Origin: Ailurus styani
Lineage: Eukaryota > Chordata > Mammalia > Carnivora > Ailuridae
NCBI GenBank assembly: GCA_002007465.1
Contig: LNAC01000685.1
Coordinates: 23,289 to 87,288, forward strand
Reading direction: 5' to 3'
DNA: 64,000 bases
In this document: one piece after another, positions 1-11,239 of the stretch
Numbering within the stretch: the stretch's first letter is position 1
Layout: every line of letters begins with the position of its first letter
Program-made: the position numbers and the translations under genes
Notes under the pieces: model-generated
The model's database searches: none
What the model saw: the letters and a program-made list of their open reading frames with translations, nothing else
Told to the model about the DNA's origin: nothing

Positions 1-160
1 CCGACTCAGTTCAGCTTAGGTCACGATCTTGGTCATGGGATCGAGCTGAGTCGGATTACAGACTCGGCTGGGAGTCTACTTGAGATCCTCTCCTTCTGCC
101 CCTCCCCCGGCACGCATGCTGTCTCTCTCCCTCTCAAATAAATAAACAAATCTTAAAAAG
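1..160 (+). mobile_element. CAN-SINE, 5' part cut by window edge
   Basis: Diverged copy of the carnivore tRNA-Lys-derived SINE. The window opens inside the tRNA-related half; the 'gggatcgag' stretch is the B-box region. A CT-rich middle and an 'aaataaataaacaaatctt' tail follow. It has no coding capacity. The A-tail runs directly into the (GAAA)n tract that follows. Confidence 0.85.
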
Positions 161-240
161 AAAGAAAGAAAAAGAAAAGGAAGAAAAGAAAGAAAAAGAA
201 AGGAAAGAAAGAAAGGAAGAGAGGAAAGGAAGGAAGGAAA
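161..240 (+). repeat. (GAAA)n/(GGAA)n microsatellite grown from a SINE tail
   Basis: Pure purine tract of about 80 bases made of GAAA, GGAA and GAGGAAA units, starting at the SINE A-tail. Expansion of SINE A-tails into tetranucleotide repeats is common. The antisense reading frame across it, rich in Phe, Leu and Ser, is a translation of this tract and not a gene. Confidence 0.9.
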
Positions 241-245
241 CTGCC

Positions 246-2890
246 TACCTAGAAAGTGTGCTCCGGGGCTGGGTGTGAGATACACTTCTTTCTCTCTAGT
301 ACTTGGAAGATACTTTTCATTGGAAGTATTTTTACATACAGCCTTAGGTCTCATTGAAACAGTTCTATTAACTACTGTACTTCAGGGGGTGTTCTTTGTT
401 GAGTCTTCTGTGGGCTGGCTAGGATACCTAGCCTTTGTGCAGAATGGAGCTCCTATTTGACTTGCAAATAAACCCAGCTAGTTGAAAATGAAGGGATGCC
501 TTGATTCTGGTTTTCCTTGTCCTGGCACAGGGCCTCAGGTGTAAGTCTTAGCCATGGAGAATTTTCTAGACATGATGTACATACATGCTCTCTGGCTCAC
601 CTAATCCCAAGCAGCTTAGGTTTGGCTGGACTTGGTCCCACATTCAGTTAATTCTTGGGGCAGGTGTTGCACCTGTGGAGCTGCTTGGGCCTGGACCTTA
701 GGCATAGCCCAGAAAGTCACCTTAGTACTTATTTAATTTTACTACTTTTGCTAGTGGTGCACTGTTAATTATTAATGTCCTATGCTTCATAATTGAAGAT
801 AACAATACTGCCCCAGGGGTTTTTAAGTTTATAGTTCCCTGAAGCAGTGCTTATGGACTTGTACAGTTACATTCTCTCACTTGGTTCTTAGACATCACAT
901 ATTTTTAGAGCATTGAATGCTCTTTTGGGTCATTTTTTCATAAGAGAAATGAAAATACATGCCAGAGAGCTTCACTGATTCATGAAAGTCACCCCACTAA
1001 TTATTGTCAGTGGCCGGAAGACTGAGGTGGAGGACTCCTGCCTTCTAGACCAATATGTATATGTATTTAATCTTTGTGTAAATATGGAAGCCAGGATGGC
1101 TATGTATTATAGTAATTGATTTATGAGGTCCCACTGATAATATGTGGCCACTACATTCTTCATATATGGTTGATATTTGAAGCAGAGTTGGGTGTCTTGG
1201 TGAAAAGATAATTTAACATGTCTCCAGTTAGTTACACTGTTTGACATTAAAAAAATTTCTGTGGTCAAGAAATTTAGGAATCATCTGTAGTTCAGTTCAA
1301 ATGTATTATTTCTTGCTATTGGCCTTCTGTATTTGATAAATCCAAACTCTGATTCCTTAGCATTCAATCTTCAGGTGAAAGAGGGAGAGGAAGTTAACCC
1401 TTATCCCTGCTCAGGGTCCCAGGAGACCCTCGTGTTGATGCCTGTGAGAGCTGAACATATGTATGTGAGTGGAGGATGTGGCCTTCAGGGTTATGGATCT
1501 GCTGCTTGTTGAAGAAGTCGACCTTGGATGTGAAATAGAGGGTTTAAAAACCAGCTTTACCCAAGGGTTCAAAGCTAATGATTCCAAAGTGTTGACTATG
1601 GTATCAGAGTAAATAATAGCAGGCTTTCGTAGTGTTTACTTAGCTTTGCAACTTACAAAGGAATTGCATGGGCTTCCGTCCACACCACATAGCTGGTTTG
1701 TATCAAAGCTCTCCATTTTGAAGCAACTTAAGTGATTTTGACCTTTTGTTTAGGTTGTGGGTCAACGCAGAAAGGAAGTTTTCTATAAACCACCATGATG
1801 TTTGTCTCAAATTGGAATGGGCATGTCTTTGATTAGGATTCCTTTCATAACCAGGAATGGCGTCAACAGGCTGCCTGGAAGTGTCAAACAGGAGGGGCAC
1901 CTGCCTCAAACTTGTCAGATGTTCACTTTCCTTATTTTGATAATCAAAGGCATGACAAATGATGTGAGATGTTTAATTACAGTTTAAATCATTCAAGTGA
2001 AGCATGTCCCATTCAAATGTGCTTATTTTATTGCATTTTCATAAGCAGCTTTAGGTGTACTGATCTTATACCCAAGGGCTACTGTGGAATTTCTCAAACG
2101 GAGACATTTTTCTCCAGTTTCATCAAACAAGATAAGTTTGAACTCCTAATTGCAGGTAGTACCATTTTCAAAGAGGCTGGTACTATGTTCACACAAAATT
2201 AGCTACATGGCTTCTGCCCAGAGCTCATAAATAAAAACTGGTATAAAGTTAGCATACGGAGTATGCTGGATATTGTTATTATTCATTTCTCCAAATTCCT
2301 CCTGAGATGTGAGGGGAAGAAACGTACATACATTTCATCAAACCAATTTTACCAGTGTAGAACCTGCAGACCAACAAGCTCAAGCAATGTAGATTAAGTC
2401 CTCTAGTAGCAGCACTGGGACTGGGTCCTGATGGCCACAATATTCAGGGCACCAGGCCAGCCCCAACTGGACTGTCAAACCTTTTTATCCCGAGCAAAAT
2501 GGCAGCTCTCCTTTGAGCCCCTCCATTGCCTTTAAGTCTTGTCACCACCCATTTAGGTTTATTCCCACCCCATTTCCTCCTCTCACCACATGCAAATACA
2601 TTAGATACCAAGGGATTACCAACGTGGCATTTCTTCTGCAACTCCCCACATGTAACACTTTTCTTGACCTCTTCTCCCAACGGAGTTATACCTGTTCTGT
2701 GCCCTGTTTCCCCAGAACCAACCCCCATGACTTGATAAGTGAAAAGGAGAGAACAGCAGGGGTTCATGATGTCATGGCATCATGAATATTAGAGCCCCTC
2801 CTGAAGAGAAGATGCCTTTCTTTTACGCCTTGAGTCAAAGCAAACCTATAGGCTTCATCCTAAACAGTCAAGACCATCTGGTATGGATAG
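246..2890. other. Unique sequence, no gene seen
   Basis: No exon-like frame, young repeat or RNA gene recognised. Reading frames here are at most about 107 codons and overlap on both strands, as expected by chance. A probable MIR remnant at about 900-1060 is listed separately. Confidence 0.6.
900..1060 (-). repeat. Probable MIR remnant
   Basis: Reads like an antisense MIR (ancient mammalian tRNA-derived SINE): a degraded 'aagagaaatgaaaa...' segment followed by motifs matching the 'gacttgcccaaggtcac' core and a cctgccttctag end. Divergence is high, so the call is tentative. Confidence 0.4.
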
Positions 2891-2904
2891 TTGGTCCTGA
2901 ATAA

Positions 2905-2938
2905 ATAGTGAATGAATGAACGAATGAAGGAATGAATA
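2905..2938 (+). repeat. (GAAT)n-like short tandem repeat
   Basis: About eight imperfect GAAT/GAAC units. Such tracts often mark the 3' end of an L2 or MIR copy, and L2-like sequence begins 130 bases downstream. Confidence 0.8.
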
Positions 2939-3064
2939 ATTAGAGTCAAAGTGTTTATTTTAAAGGGAGAAATAAAGGCCCAGAGAACTAGAATAGCTGA
3001 GGTCCAAGCAGCAGAACAGAAAGTAAAGCCTGTTTTTCTAGAAGCCATTCTCTCTGTTATTTCT

Positions 3065-3460
3065 CACTGACCTCCTTCAGGGTCGGTTCAGGTACTGTTT
3101 GTTCTAAGAAACCTTCCAGAGAAACTTCACCCTCTCTTGTTCAATCTCCTGCTTCCCCTTGACCCAGTATTTTCTCTATACATCTTAGCACTTGATTCCA
3201 CCAAATGCAGCTTTTTAACACCCTATTTTGCATTATTCACATCTATGCTCAATGCCTAGTATATAAAAAAAATACTAAGTGTTGTTGAAAAGTGAAATAC
3301 AAATGTCTTCCAACCTTTTAATACAGGAGTCTCTCCTCCTGAACAAAAAGGTAGACATCTGCCTCTTATTTTTGTTGTTTGTGTTTATGCAATTCACAAA
3401 TGTGCCATAGGCACATAGTAGGTGTTCAATGCAGATTTACTGAATATAATTGAATTTCCT
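3065..3460 (+). repeat. L2 LINE remnant (sense, 3' region)
   Basis: Contains the 'aagaaaccttcca' segment matching the L2 consensus passage 'agaagccttccctgacc', then 'catcttagcacttgattcc', and ends with 'gcacatagtaggtgttcaat', the typical L2 3' terminal motif. No coding capacity remains. Confidence 0.65.
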
Positions 3461-4795
3461 GGTAGCTGAACAGCTAGACAGACCGGTGGATAGATATAAA
3501 TTAGCAAAGCAGATTTAAACCATGTGTTGATCATTGAAAAGTCGTTTCATTTTTAGCCAAGATAAATGCTTTTTTAATGTGTAAAGAAATCTATAATTTT
3601 CTGAGCTTTGAATTAAAGCTCCTACTTCCCAGGTTTCCTGCCTGCTTCTGGCTGCTCTTAATGAGCTAATTTACCCCACCGAGGTGAGAGATTTCCTCTT
3701 GGGAAAGGGTTTAGATGTGCTTCTCTCACATCCAGGGCCCCAGAGCGTTTCCTTACAGGGCTTTAAACACTCTGAATGTATTTAAGAGAGAAGCCAAGAA
3801 ACAAATCTGTTGTTTTAGCTTTATTTCTTGAGGCTCAGCGGCTCGGCTTTCCTCTCTTTGATCACACTCACTGGAGTGGCAGGCCTGGAGACTGTGCGGA
3901 GAAGGGCTGGGTCTCTTTAGGAAGCCCAGTTCAGGGGGACCCACCCAGCTCTACACAATGAAAATAAAGTTGTCAAGCCTTTGAGGTGGCTGTGCAGATT
4001 TATTCTTCCTGGGCAAAGTGGTAAGACATTTATATTTTTTGAAAATGCTTTGATGAACTTGATAAGGAAGCCCTGGTTTGAATGTGGAAAAACATTCTAG
4101 AGCTTTTTCCACTGTTGAACTGGGTTCTCAACATTCATAGCAAAGCTTGACCTGTGGAAATGAACTTTCCCTTCAAATTAATGACAAGACCATAAAGGGA
4201 ACCATCTGGGGATCACAGAACACTGTTTTAGAATGTAAGCCTCCCTGAGACAGGAGGTCATAGAAACCTGCAGATCTTGACATCTTCTGCACACATTTCC
4301 TGGTCCTCAGCTGCCAACGAGTCTTCTGATTACTCTGTTACATCACTAAATATGGTTCCATTACTTCTATTACTTCTACCAGCTGAAACCATGGGAGATG
4401 CAGTTTTTAATTATGCATATAATGGAAATAGTTTCTGTCCTTCCTAAGTTCAAGTGTTGTTTGTTGTGGAAGAAGTGTCACACACTGTTCTGAGTGTGTT
4501 TTGGTCACATTCAGGACTTGAGGGATCTAGAAAAGGAAATAGAAGCAGTTGTGAAATATCTTTCTCTTATATTCCAGAAAGTCCTTTCATCCAAGAAACA
4601 TCTGCTAACATCCTTAAGATGGTGCTTTTAACATCCTTGAATTACTCAGGCTATGAGCTCCAGACCAAAAAAGGCATGGACACTGACCAGCTGGTAGTGG
4701 CAGACAATCTACAGTCTTTGAGGGAGTTTCTTGGGAAAATCAGAAACATGTCCTTCAGTTTTGTTACTGGGACAGCCCTGTTTTGGGTTGCAACT
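3461..4795. other. Unique sequence, no gene seen
   Basis: No recognised repeat. The first two thirds of a 156-codon frame (4454-4924) lie here; its last third is MIR sequence. No conserved domain recognised, so it is not called as a gene. Confidence 0.5.
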
Positions 4796-4799
4796 GGCC

Positions 4800-4990
4800 A
4801 TGTGGCTCAGTGGAGAGCCTATGGACTTATGACAGATAGAACCAAGTTTGAATTCCTTTGTGGGTACTTCTGTGTCACCTCAGGTATATTCTTAATTCTT
4901 TTTGCTCATTTAGCTCAAGTGTAAAATCAGGATAATTGCATTTCGCTGCTTGGAACGATTTAGGTTGTAAGGATCAAAGCTAGGCTCAGG
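4800..4990 (+). repeat. MIR SINE remnant
   Basis: Sense MIR: a 'gtggagagcctatggact' head (consensus 'agtggttaagagcatggact'), 'gaattcc', 'tgtgtcacctcagg', then 'tcatttagctcaagtgtaaaatcaggataat', matching the 'cctcatctgtaaaatggggataat' core in shape. It supplies the C-terminal end of the long frame at 4454-4924. Confidence 0.6.
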
Positions 4991-5379
4991 TTACACTGGA
5001 GATCAGGACTTACTATAAGAGGCACAGGCATTTAAGGAAATGTAGCAAATGATCACCATGCAGGATATAGCAGCCCCTTCATAGGAGGCCCTGCCATATT
5101 CAGGACATAGTTTCTTCTCATCTCCTCATCTTCTTGTATCCCTCTCTTCTCTCTGCTTTCATTGCTTTTCCTTTTATTCTACTCCTATTGCTCTCTTTCC
5201 CTGCCCTTGTCTTGCATTCAAATCTCACCAACAGAGAAGAGCCCATGGAATCTGGTTACCACCCAAGAGGAAGCCATCTCTTGGTCATGCCCCACTTCCT
5301 CAGAGCTGGCTCAGGATCAAACCATCTGCAGTAGGTAGGCCAACAGAATCAGATGACATCAAACATGGCTATTTTGTTC

Positions 5380-5870
5380 AGTAGAGAACTGGGCTTGATA
5401 ATCTCCACTTGCCCCTCCAGATCCATTCTCCATTCTTCTCTGCCTGGCTATGTGCCCTGGGGGCCAACCTCTGTAAGCTACATTGTGCTCCATTGTTGTC
5501 TTATTTCCTATTAGGTTTAACTAATGGGAAGCATTAGAAGGGCACCAGATGATACAAGAAAGAGAAGTTGGGTTATTTATTTTTCATTTCCCACCTGACT
5601 GTGGTCTTGATGGTGCCCAGTCTCTGTCCATCAGCCCCTCTACTATGGCTAGAACTCTCTCTACCATTTTATTACCAGTCCTCTTTCCCAGGCCTTACAG
5701 GATAATGGTTTCTCACTTATGCTGGATCCTGGGAGCTTTACCATCCCTAGTTGCTTCCCTTAACTTTGACCACAGTTTTTAAATAATCCCTTCGTTCAAC
5801 CCCTATCAATAAAGCCTTTGAGTGGGTCATCTTACTTGATGGAACCTTGACTGTTAAAGAAAATTAGATG
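5380..5870 (+). repeat. Ancient LTR-like repeat (class uncertain)
   Basis: The order of short motifs (a 'ccaacctctgtaagctac' region, 'ctaatgggaagcattagaagg', 'cctttgagtgggtc', and a 'gaaccttgactgttaaag' end) resembles a widespread mammalian LTR-type repeat whose copies end near 'gaccctgactgatacag'. Family not assigned. Confidence 0.35.
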
Positions 5871-5932
5871 TTGGTGGATCTAAACATACCACATGCTGTC
5901 CAGGACAAATACTCAACTTCAGGGGTAGTGGT

Positions 5933-5948
5933 AAGAATTAAATGTGCT
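5933..5948. repeat. Left target-site duplication of SINE at 5949
   Basis: The 16 bases aagaattaaatgtgct recur without mismatch at 6147-6162, directly after the SINE A-tail. Confidence 0.95.
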
Positions 5949-6146
5949 GGGCGCCTGGGTGGCTCAGTGGGTTAAAACCTCTGCCTTCGGCTCAGGTCAT
6001 GATCTCAGGGTCCTGGGATCGAGGCCCGCATCGGGCTCTCCGCTCGGCAGGGAGCCTGCTTCCTTCTCTCTCTCTGCCTGCCTCTCTGCCTACTTGTAAT
6101 CTCTCTCTCTCTGTCATATAAATAAATAAAATCTTAAAAAAAAAAA
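5949..6146 (+). mobile_element. Young mustelid-type CAN-SINE, full length
   Basis: Intact head 'gggcgcctgggtggctcag' (Pol III A-box region), B-box region 'gggatcgaggcc', the CT-rich 'ctgcctgcctctctgcctac' block and an 'aaataaataaaatctt' tail with about 13 A. Perfect 16-bp target-site duplications flank it. It is among the least decayed SINEs here and was probably mobilised by L1 machinery fairly recently. Confidence 0.95.
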
Positions 6147-6162
6147 AAGAATTAAATGTGCT

Positions 6163-7110
6163 TATGTTCTCAGGGGCTTAGTGTATCACAAGACTCAGTA
6201 ACTTGAAGCTTCTATTATTATTTTGCCATGTTTGTGTGGAAGAAACTAATTAATACTATGTGTTTGGGAGACATAAAGTCCCTGTACATGTCCCATCTAG
6301 TTTCTTTTTCTAGTTTTTTCAATAACCTGAAAGAGGTCACTTCCAAGATAATGGGAATGATGCTAATAGGTTCCCAATGGCACAATGTTGAATTTTCTGA
6401 GGCAAATTCAAAGAGTTGGGACTATGACAAGGCTTTGTGGTATGTTATTTAAGGGTATTATATGGGGCAAATGTTGGTATTGCGTTATTAAAATGACATA
6501 ATAGATTCTGAGAAGAGATATGAGGGGGGCATGGAGAGTGACTCACAGTGTAAAGGAACAAGGAATGTGGTGGCTCTTGCTGGATTTCTGCTGCTGTCCC
6601 TATGCAATAAAAAGTTCTGGGCAACCAAGAGTTGGTGACACAGTATCAGGAAAGAGATCACATTTAGAGCTATTTAGAAAAACCCTGAATTGTTCTATAT
6701 GGAGGGATTCTCAGCATAGTTCAAGGGTCTTCTTGTACAGACAAGTAAACTGAGGCTTCGAAGCCAAATGCCTAGGTCAGGGACGACAAATGTGTGGTAC
6801 ATGTATGGCCACTAGTTCTCCTATATCCCTGATCGCCATAAACAGTTGTCTATGGCACAGGTTCCCTTGTAGCTGAAACAAGACCTCCAATTCCTTTGAC
6901 TGATGTGCTCTCTCTCTGAAACCTCTAAAGATTGGCAGCACCACCTCCACGTCCAGTTCCCATCCCCTGGAATAGAAGCAGTCTGTCACTCTTGGACCTA
7001 GGGTTTAGTGATTATAACTCTGGTTAGTGATAGAGAAGAACAGTGCTGATTTTGTCTTTTAAATCTTGAGTTTTCAAGTTTCATAATTATACAGATTAGC
7101 TGAAATAAAG
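6163..7110. other. Unique sequence, no gene seen
   Basis: No recognisable repeat and no convincing reading frame; the longest frames (about 75 codons) overlap on both strands. Confidence 0.55.
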
Positions 7111-7112
7111 GC

Positions 7113-7790
7113 TTTTTTTAGACTATGTCCACAGATTCAGTTTCCATGGTTTCAGTTACCCACAGTCAACCACAGTCTGGAAGCAGATGATCCTCCTTCT
7201 GATGTATTGTCAGGAGGTCAATAGCAGCCTAACATTATATCACAATACTTTCGTCACTCACCTCACTTAATCTCATCACAAAGGCATTTTATCATCTCAC
7301 GTCATTCCAAGAAGAGTGAGTATAGTACAACGAGGTATTTTGAGAGAGAAACCATGTTCACATAACTTTTATTACAGTGTATTATTATTATTTATTATTA
7401 GAGGGAGAGAGAGTGCAAGTGAGCAGGAAGGAGAGTGGCTGAGGGAGAAGGAAAGAGAGAATCTTAAGCAGGCTTTACACTCAGCATGGAGCCTAGTGAG
7501 GGGCTCAGTTTCATGAACCTGAGATCATGATCTGAGCTGAAATCAAGAGTCGGACACTCTTGAGTGACTGAGCCACCCAGGTGTCCCTATCATATATTAT
7601 TACAATTGTTCTATTTTATTGTTGTTAATCTCTTACCATACCCTATTTATAAATTAAACTTTATCATAGGTATGTGTGTTTTGGAAAAAACATAGTATAT
7701 ATAGGGTTTGGTACCACCCATGGTTTTAGGCATCCACTGGGTGTCTTGGACTGCATCCCCTACTGATAAGAGAGGACAGCTGTAATTCAT
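7113..7790 (+). mobile_element. Tigger/pogo-type MITE, split by a SINE
   Basis: Left part has 'tttcagttacccacagtcaa' and 'ttatcatctcacgtcattcc'; right part has 'taaattaaactttatcatag', 'aaaaaacatagtatata' and 'aggcatccactgggtgtctt'. These match non-autonomous Tigger-family DNA transposons, whose ends read 'ggtttcagttatccgcggtcaacc'. The element is interrupted by the antisense CAN-SINE at 7401-7587. Confidence 0.7.
7401..7587 (-). mobile_element. Older CAN-SINE, antisense
   Basis: Ends with 'gagccacccaggtgtccc', the reverse complement of the SINE head. Includes 'gaacctgagatcatgatc' and a purine-rich middle. It sits inside the Tigger MITE, with AT-rich flanks ('tattatta') repeated on both sides as a weak target-site duplication. 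Confidence 0.85.
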
Positions 7791-7794
7791 AGTA

Positions 7795-8900
7795 AGCTGC
7801 AGCAGCAGGTGTGAGAGGAAAGGGAGTTGGGTGCCTATCTGTTCATTTAGCATTTGTCTGAAAGTTACCCAGGCTTATGATTTATTTCTTTTTCTTCTTT
7901 TTGCCACCTTCCTTTGGTCTATTTACCTGCCAATTAAGACCACACTGATAAGGCCAATTAGAGGAAACATAAATCAATCTCCTTTTCTCCTTGTTTGGCT
8001 AAAATGATTGGTAGGCTCAAAGTCTCTAGATTATTTGCTTCTAGTTTTAGTTACTCATTGTCATTTATCCATCACTCTGGTGAAAAACAGCATTGGTTTT
8101 AACAAACAGCTGTGCTCATTTATCCATGTGGCACATCATTCAGGCATTTGAAATGACCATGAAGATTTTCCTCTGCTTTCAGGGACCTGTGAGGTTGAAC
8201 CATGTGAACTTCTTGATACTTAACTGTTTTTAAGATACAAAAATGGCAATTTCATATGGTTCCATCTAAGCCTTACCACTTTCCCTTTCACATTCTTATA
8301 TAGAAATCCCTGAAAATAGAAGTCTGCAAATGTTAGAATTTAGGAGTTAACAGGATTGTTTTTTTTCTGAGTAATTATGTGACATTCAATAACGACGAAA
8401 GATATTTGTTGTCATTAGGTCAATGTCAGATCAAAAGAAGTCAACCCCATCAATCTCAGCAGTCTGGTTCATGCTGCTCAAAGATAAGACCTAGGCAAAA
8501 TAGATGCACTCAACAACTCCAGGGGGCACCTTTCACATTCCAGTTAATGTGTGCAATGGTTATGCAGTCAGGGGAGCGTCGTCTTCTTCCTCCAAGTTAC
8601 CACCCTCTACAGTAAATGTTGGAAATATGGACCCCAAACACATAGATATTTAACCTAAGTGGATGTTGGCCAGATTCTCTATGGAGCCTCTGATATTAAT
8701 GAGAAAAATAAGACAGATATGAGGTAGTTTGAGGCATCTCAGACTGTCTGCTTATGGGCTATATAAGCCTTGTCAAAGGGTTTTGTTTAGAGTTTTATTT
8801 CACCTAGTTGTCTAAAACCCACCAATTGTATAGTGCTGTTATGTGTTTGAACCCCATGAAGATGGTTGTCATTTGGCTCTTAATTTAGATCTCTCAGTGA
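7795..8900. other. Unique sequence, no gene seen
   Basis: AT-rich, with no recognised repeat and no frame above about 80 codons. Confidence 0.55.
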
Positions 8901-8904
8901 TAGC

Positions 8905-9100
8905 AATAAGACAGTAATTAGGAACTTGACCTCTGGTCTCTGGACTTATAGGAATAGGGTTCTCAACCTAGCTTTACTACCTCTAGGGGTATGTGTAAGC
9001 AATTTACTTGGTCCTCAACCTCAGTTTTCCCACTTGTGTAATGGTGACAGTAACTGAGTATATTTCATAAGTTATTAGCTAATTCATTTAAAGTGTACCT
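8905..9100 (+). repeat. MIR SINE remnant
   Basis: 'gacctctggtctctggactt', then 'tagctttactacctctaggg', 'gtaagcaatttacttgg' and 'cctcagttttcccacttgtg' followed by 'taatggtgacagta'. This is the MIR order: head, 'ctctgccacttactagc', 'cctcagtttcctcatctg', 'aaaatggggataat'. Confidence 0.75.
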
Positions 9101-9800
9101 AATACTGAAAAATGTTGGTAGTTGTTATCGGTATGACACTTCCCCAACATGCTTTGTAAAGTGAGGTGCACAGTTGTGCTCTGCCCAGATTGCTCTTACC
9201 TGCTGGGTGCACCTAATGCCAGCATCTGCCAACAGCTTGAACCTTGACTTTCAGAAGGTTGCTTCTGGGCACTTGGAGCTACCTCACCACTGAAGAACTG
9301 TGAGGGCCTGGGCGTTTCCATTTCCTGCCAGCTCCAGCTTAGCCATTTGTAGCCAAGCGCCTACTGCGACTGTGAAAGCCCATCTCCACTGCCTTAATGC
9401 AGGACAGACTGAGCTGTAATTTAAGCTCTAGAGCTCCCCATGGGATCAGGCAGAGGCTGGAGATTTGTGGAGGAATTTCAGCCCTTGCTCAGTTTCTTCC
9501 CCTTTCCTGCCCACTGAGTCCCTACCTGTTTTCTCCTGAAGGCCTTACTTCCTTATGGAAGTCACTGACACATGACGGCTCACCTCCTGAAATCTGCCCA
9601 GCTGCAGAGGGTGTTGTGTTTTGTCCACACCAAACGTTTGAGGTAGGAGTCCCATTTTACAGATATGGAAATGGAGGCTCAGGGGGCCACCCGACTCTCC
9701 AAAGTTCACTTGGTTGGTGGTTGTTCACAGCACCTGGACTCCTGCCTCCTGTTGCTTTGTGCTGGGGGGCCAGCCCCTGTCCTCAAATTGTTTATCTCCA
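9101..9800. other. Unique sequence, no gene seen
   Basis: A 188-codon frame starts at 9397, but its end is antisense SINE sequence and the rest shows no known domain. A short MIR-like piece, 'cattttacagatatggaaat', lies near 9652. Confidence 0.5.
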
Positions 9801-9815
9801 TTTCCCCCAGTTTTT

Positions 9816-10011
9816 TTTTCTAAATATTTTTTTTAAAAGATTTTATTTATTTATTTTGCAGAGGGAGAGAGATCACAAGGAGGCAGAGAGAGAGGGGGAA
9901 GCAGGCTCCCTGCTGAGCAGAGAGCCCGATGCGGGCCTTGATCCCAGGACCCTGAGATCATGACCTGAGCCAAAAGCAGAGGCTTTAACCCACTGAGCCA
10001 CCCAGGCGCCC
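9816..10011 (-). mobile_element. Young mustelid-type CAN-SINE, antisense
   Basis: Reverse complement of the 'gggcgcctgggtggctcagtgggttaaa' head ends the element ('cactgagccacccaggcgcc'), and 'gagcccgatgcgggccttga' marks the B-box side. The target duplication tcccccagttttt occurs at 9803-9815 and 10012-10024. Its antisense translation gives spurious frames on both strands. Confidence 0.93.
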
Positions 10012-10024
10012 TCCCCCAGTTTTT

Positions 10025-11235
10025 GTTAAGAATAAGGGAAAGGCTAGAGTCAATGATCCTATGAAGCATTTGGTATTGAGGAAGTAAATGAACTGGGTTT
10101 AAGAAAAAGGTCATAAATCTTATCACAAAGGCTGGATCCTGTTGCTTTGAAACCACATGGCAGAGCTTCTCTGATAGCAGCAAGAAGGCCTAGGAGGGAA
10201 CCTGAGGGCTATTGTATTTCTATGTGTAGGGTATACTGCAGCCTGCTTGATGCTGGCATCGGCTTGCTTCGTGCTTGAACTGCTTATTAAAGTCTAGACG
10301 CAACATAAAAGCATGTAAATTGGTTCCAGCCATCTCTAGTAAAAACTTCAGCTGGAGCTGGGAAGTGATTGGAACATCTCTTGGTGTAATTAAAATTGAC
10401 TCTTAAAGTTTCTTTAGCTTAATTGGTAACACTTTCTTTGGAAGTTGGTGAAAGCGTCTTGCTGGGAAGGTTAAATGCATTTCTGTGTATAAGATCAGAA
10501 TTCAAATATAGTTTTATGGACACATTTACAGTTATGTTCCACCCGGGTGGTCTTTTTTTCTTGTATCTTTTCTATTTAAGATTTATGCTGTCATTCACCA
10601 CAGTCTAAATGTGTTTTGATAAAAAGAAAAAAAATGAACCGTTGCTGATGCATTTCAAACAGAGAGTTGGTAATATTTTGAAGCTTTCAGTAAATTGAAC
10701 AGCAGTTTGGCCTAACTCAAGCCTCCTCCTTCCCCAAAGCTCTTCACTTTGGAGTCTAGTGTTTGAACTTGAATTTGTTATCCAGAAATTCAAAGTGGCT
10801 ACTACTCTTCAGCTGGGTCCAAAGGTAGGAAGCTGGGCTCTTTCTGAGATGGTCATGTCCTTGGTGTGGCTGAACCCATTTAACCCCATTATTTGAGAAC
10901 ACATGCATTTATACATATGAATGTGTTGATACACATGGAGACTTTTCTTCCTTGGTTTTGCTTCTTGAGGGTCTGGCCAGAATAATAGGTTCGTATAGTC
11001 AAAAAGCTTATGCTTTTAAATTTTGGGGGAGTGATCAGGAATACAGCTTCCAATTTCCTGGACCCTCCTTAATCCAGATGTGGGGGAAGGCCTGCTTGAT
11101 TTTATATTCATGATCATTTACGCTCCTTGATTCCCCCAGGTCATGACTTGATTCTAGTCTTAGGATCTGTGTCTACCCATACCTGTTCTGCAGATTGACC
11201 ACCCATTTTCGAATCAACCCGAATATTATCTCTTC
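10025..11235. other. Unique sequence, no gene seen; possible conserved noncoding stretch
   Basis: No repeat recognised. 10190-10640 holds several homeodomain-like TAAT cores, for example 'gtaattaaaa' at 10385 and 'ttaattggtaac' at 10419, and could be a regulatory element. Its conservation cannot be judged from one sequence. Confidence 0.4.
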
Positions 11236-11239
11236 ATAT

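Noticed and set aside
4454..4924. 156-codon open frame with a hydrophobic C-terminal end
   Set aside because: The last third is MIR sequence, no domain is recognised, and there is no promoter, CpG island or splice context. A frame of this length can occur by chance in 64 kb.
9397..9963. 188-codon open frame
   Set aside because: Its C-terminal part is the antisense CAN-SINE at 9816-10011; the remainder has no recognisable domain.
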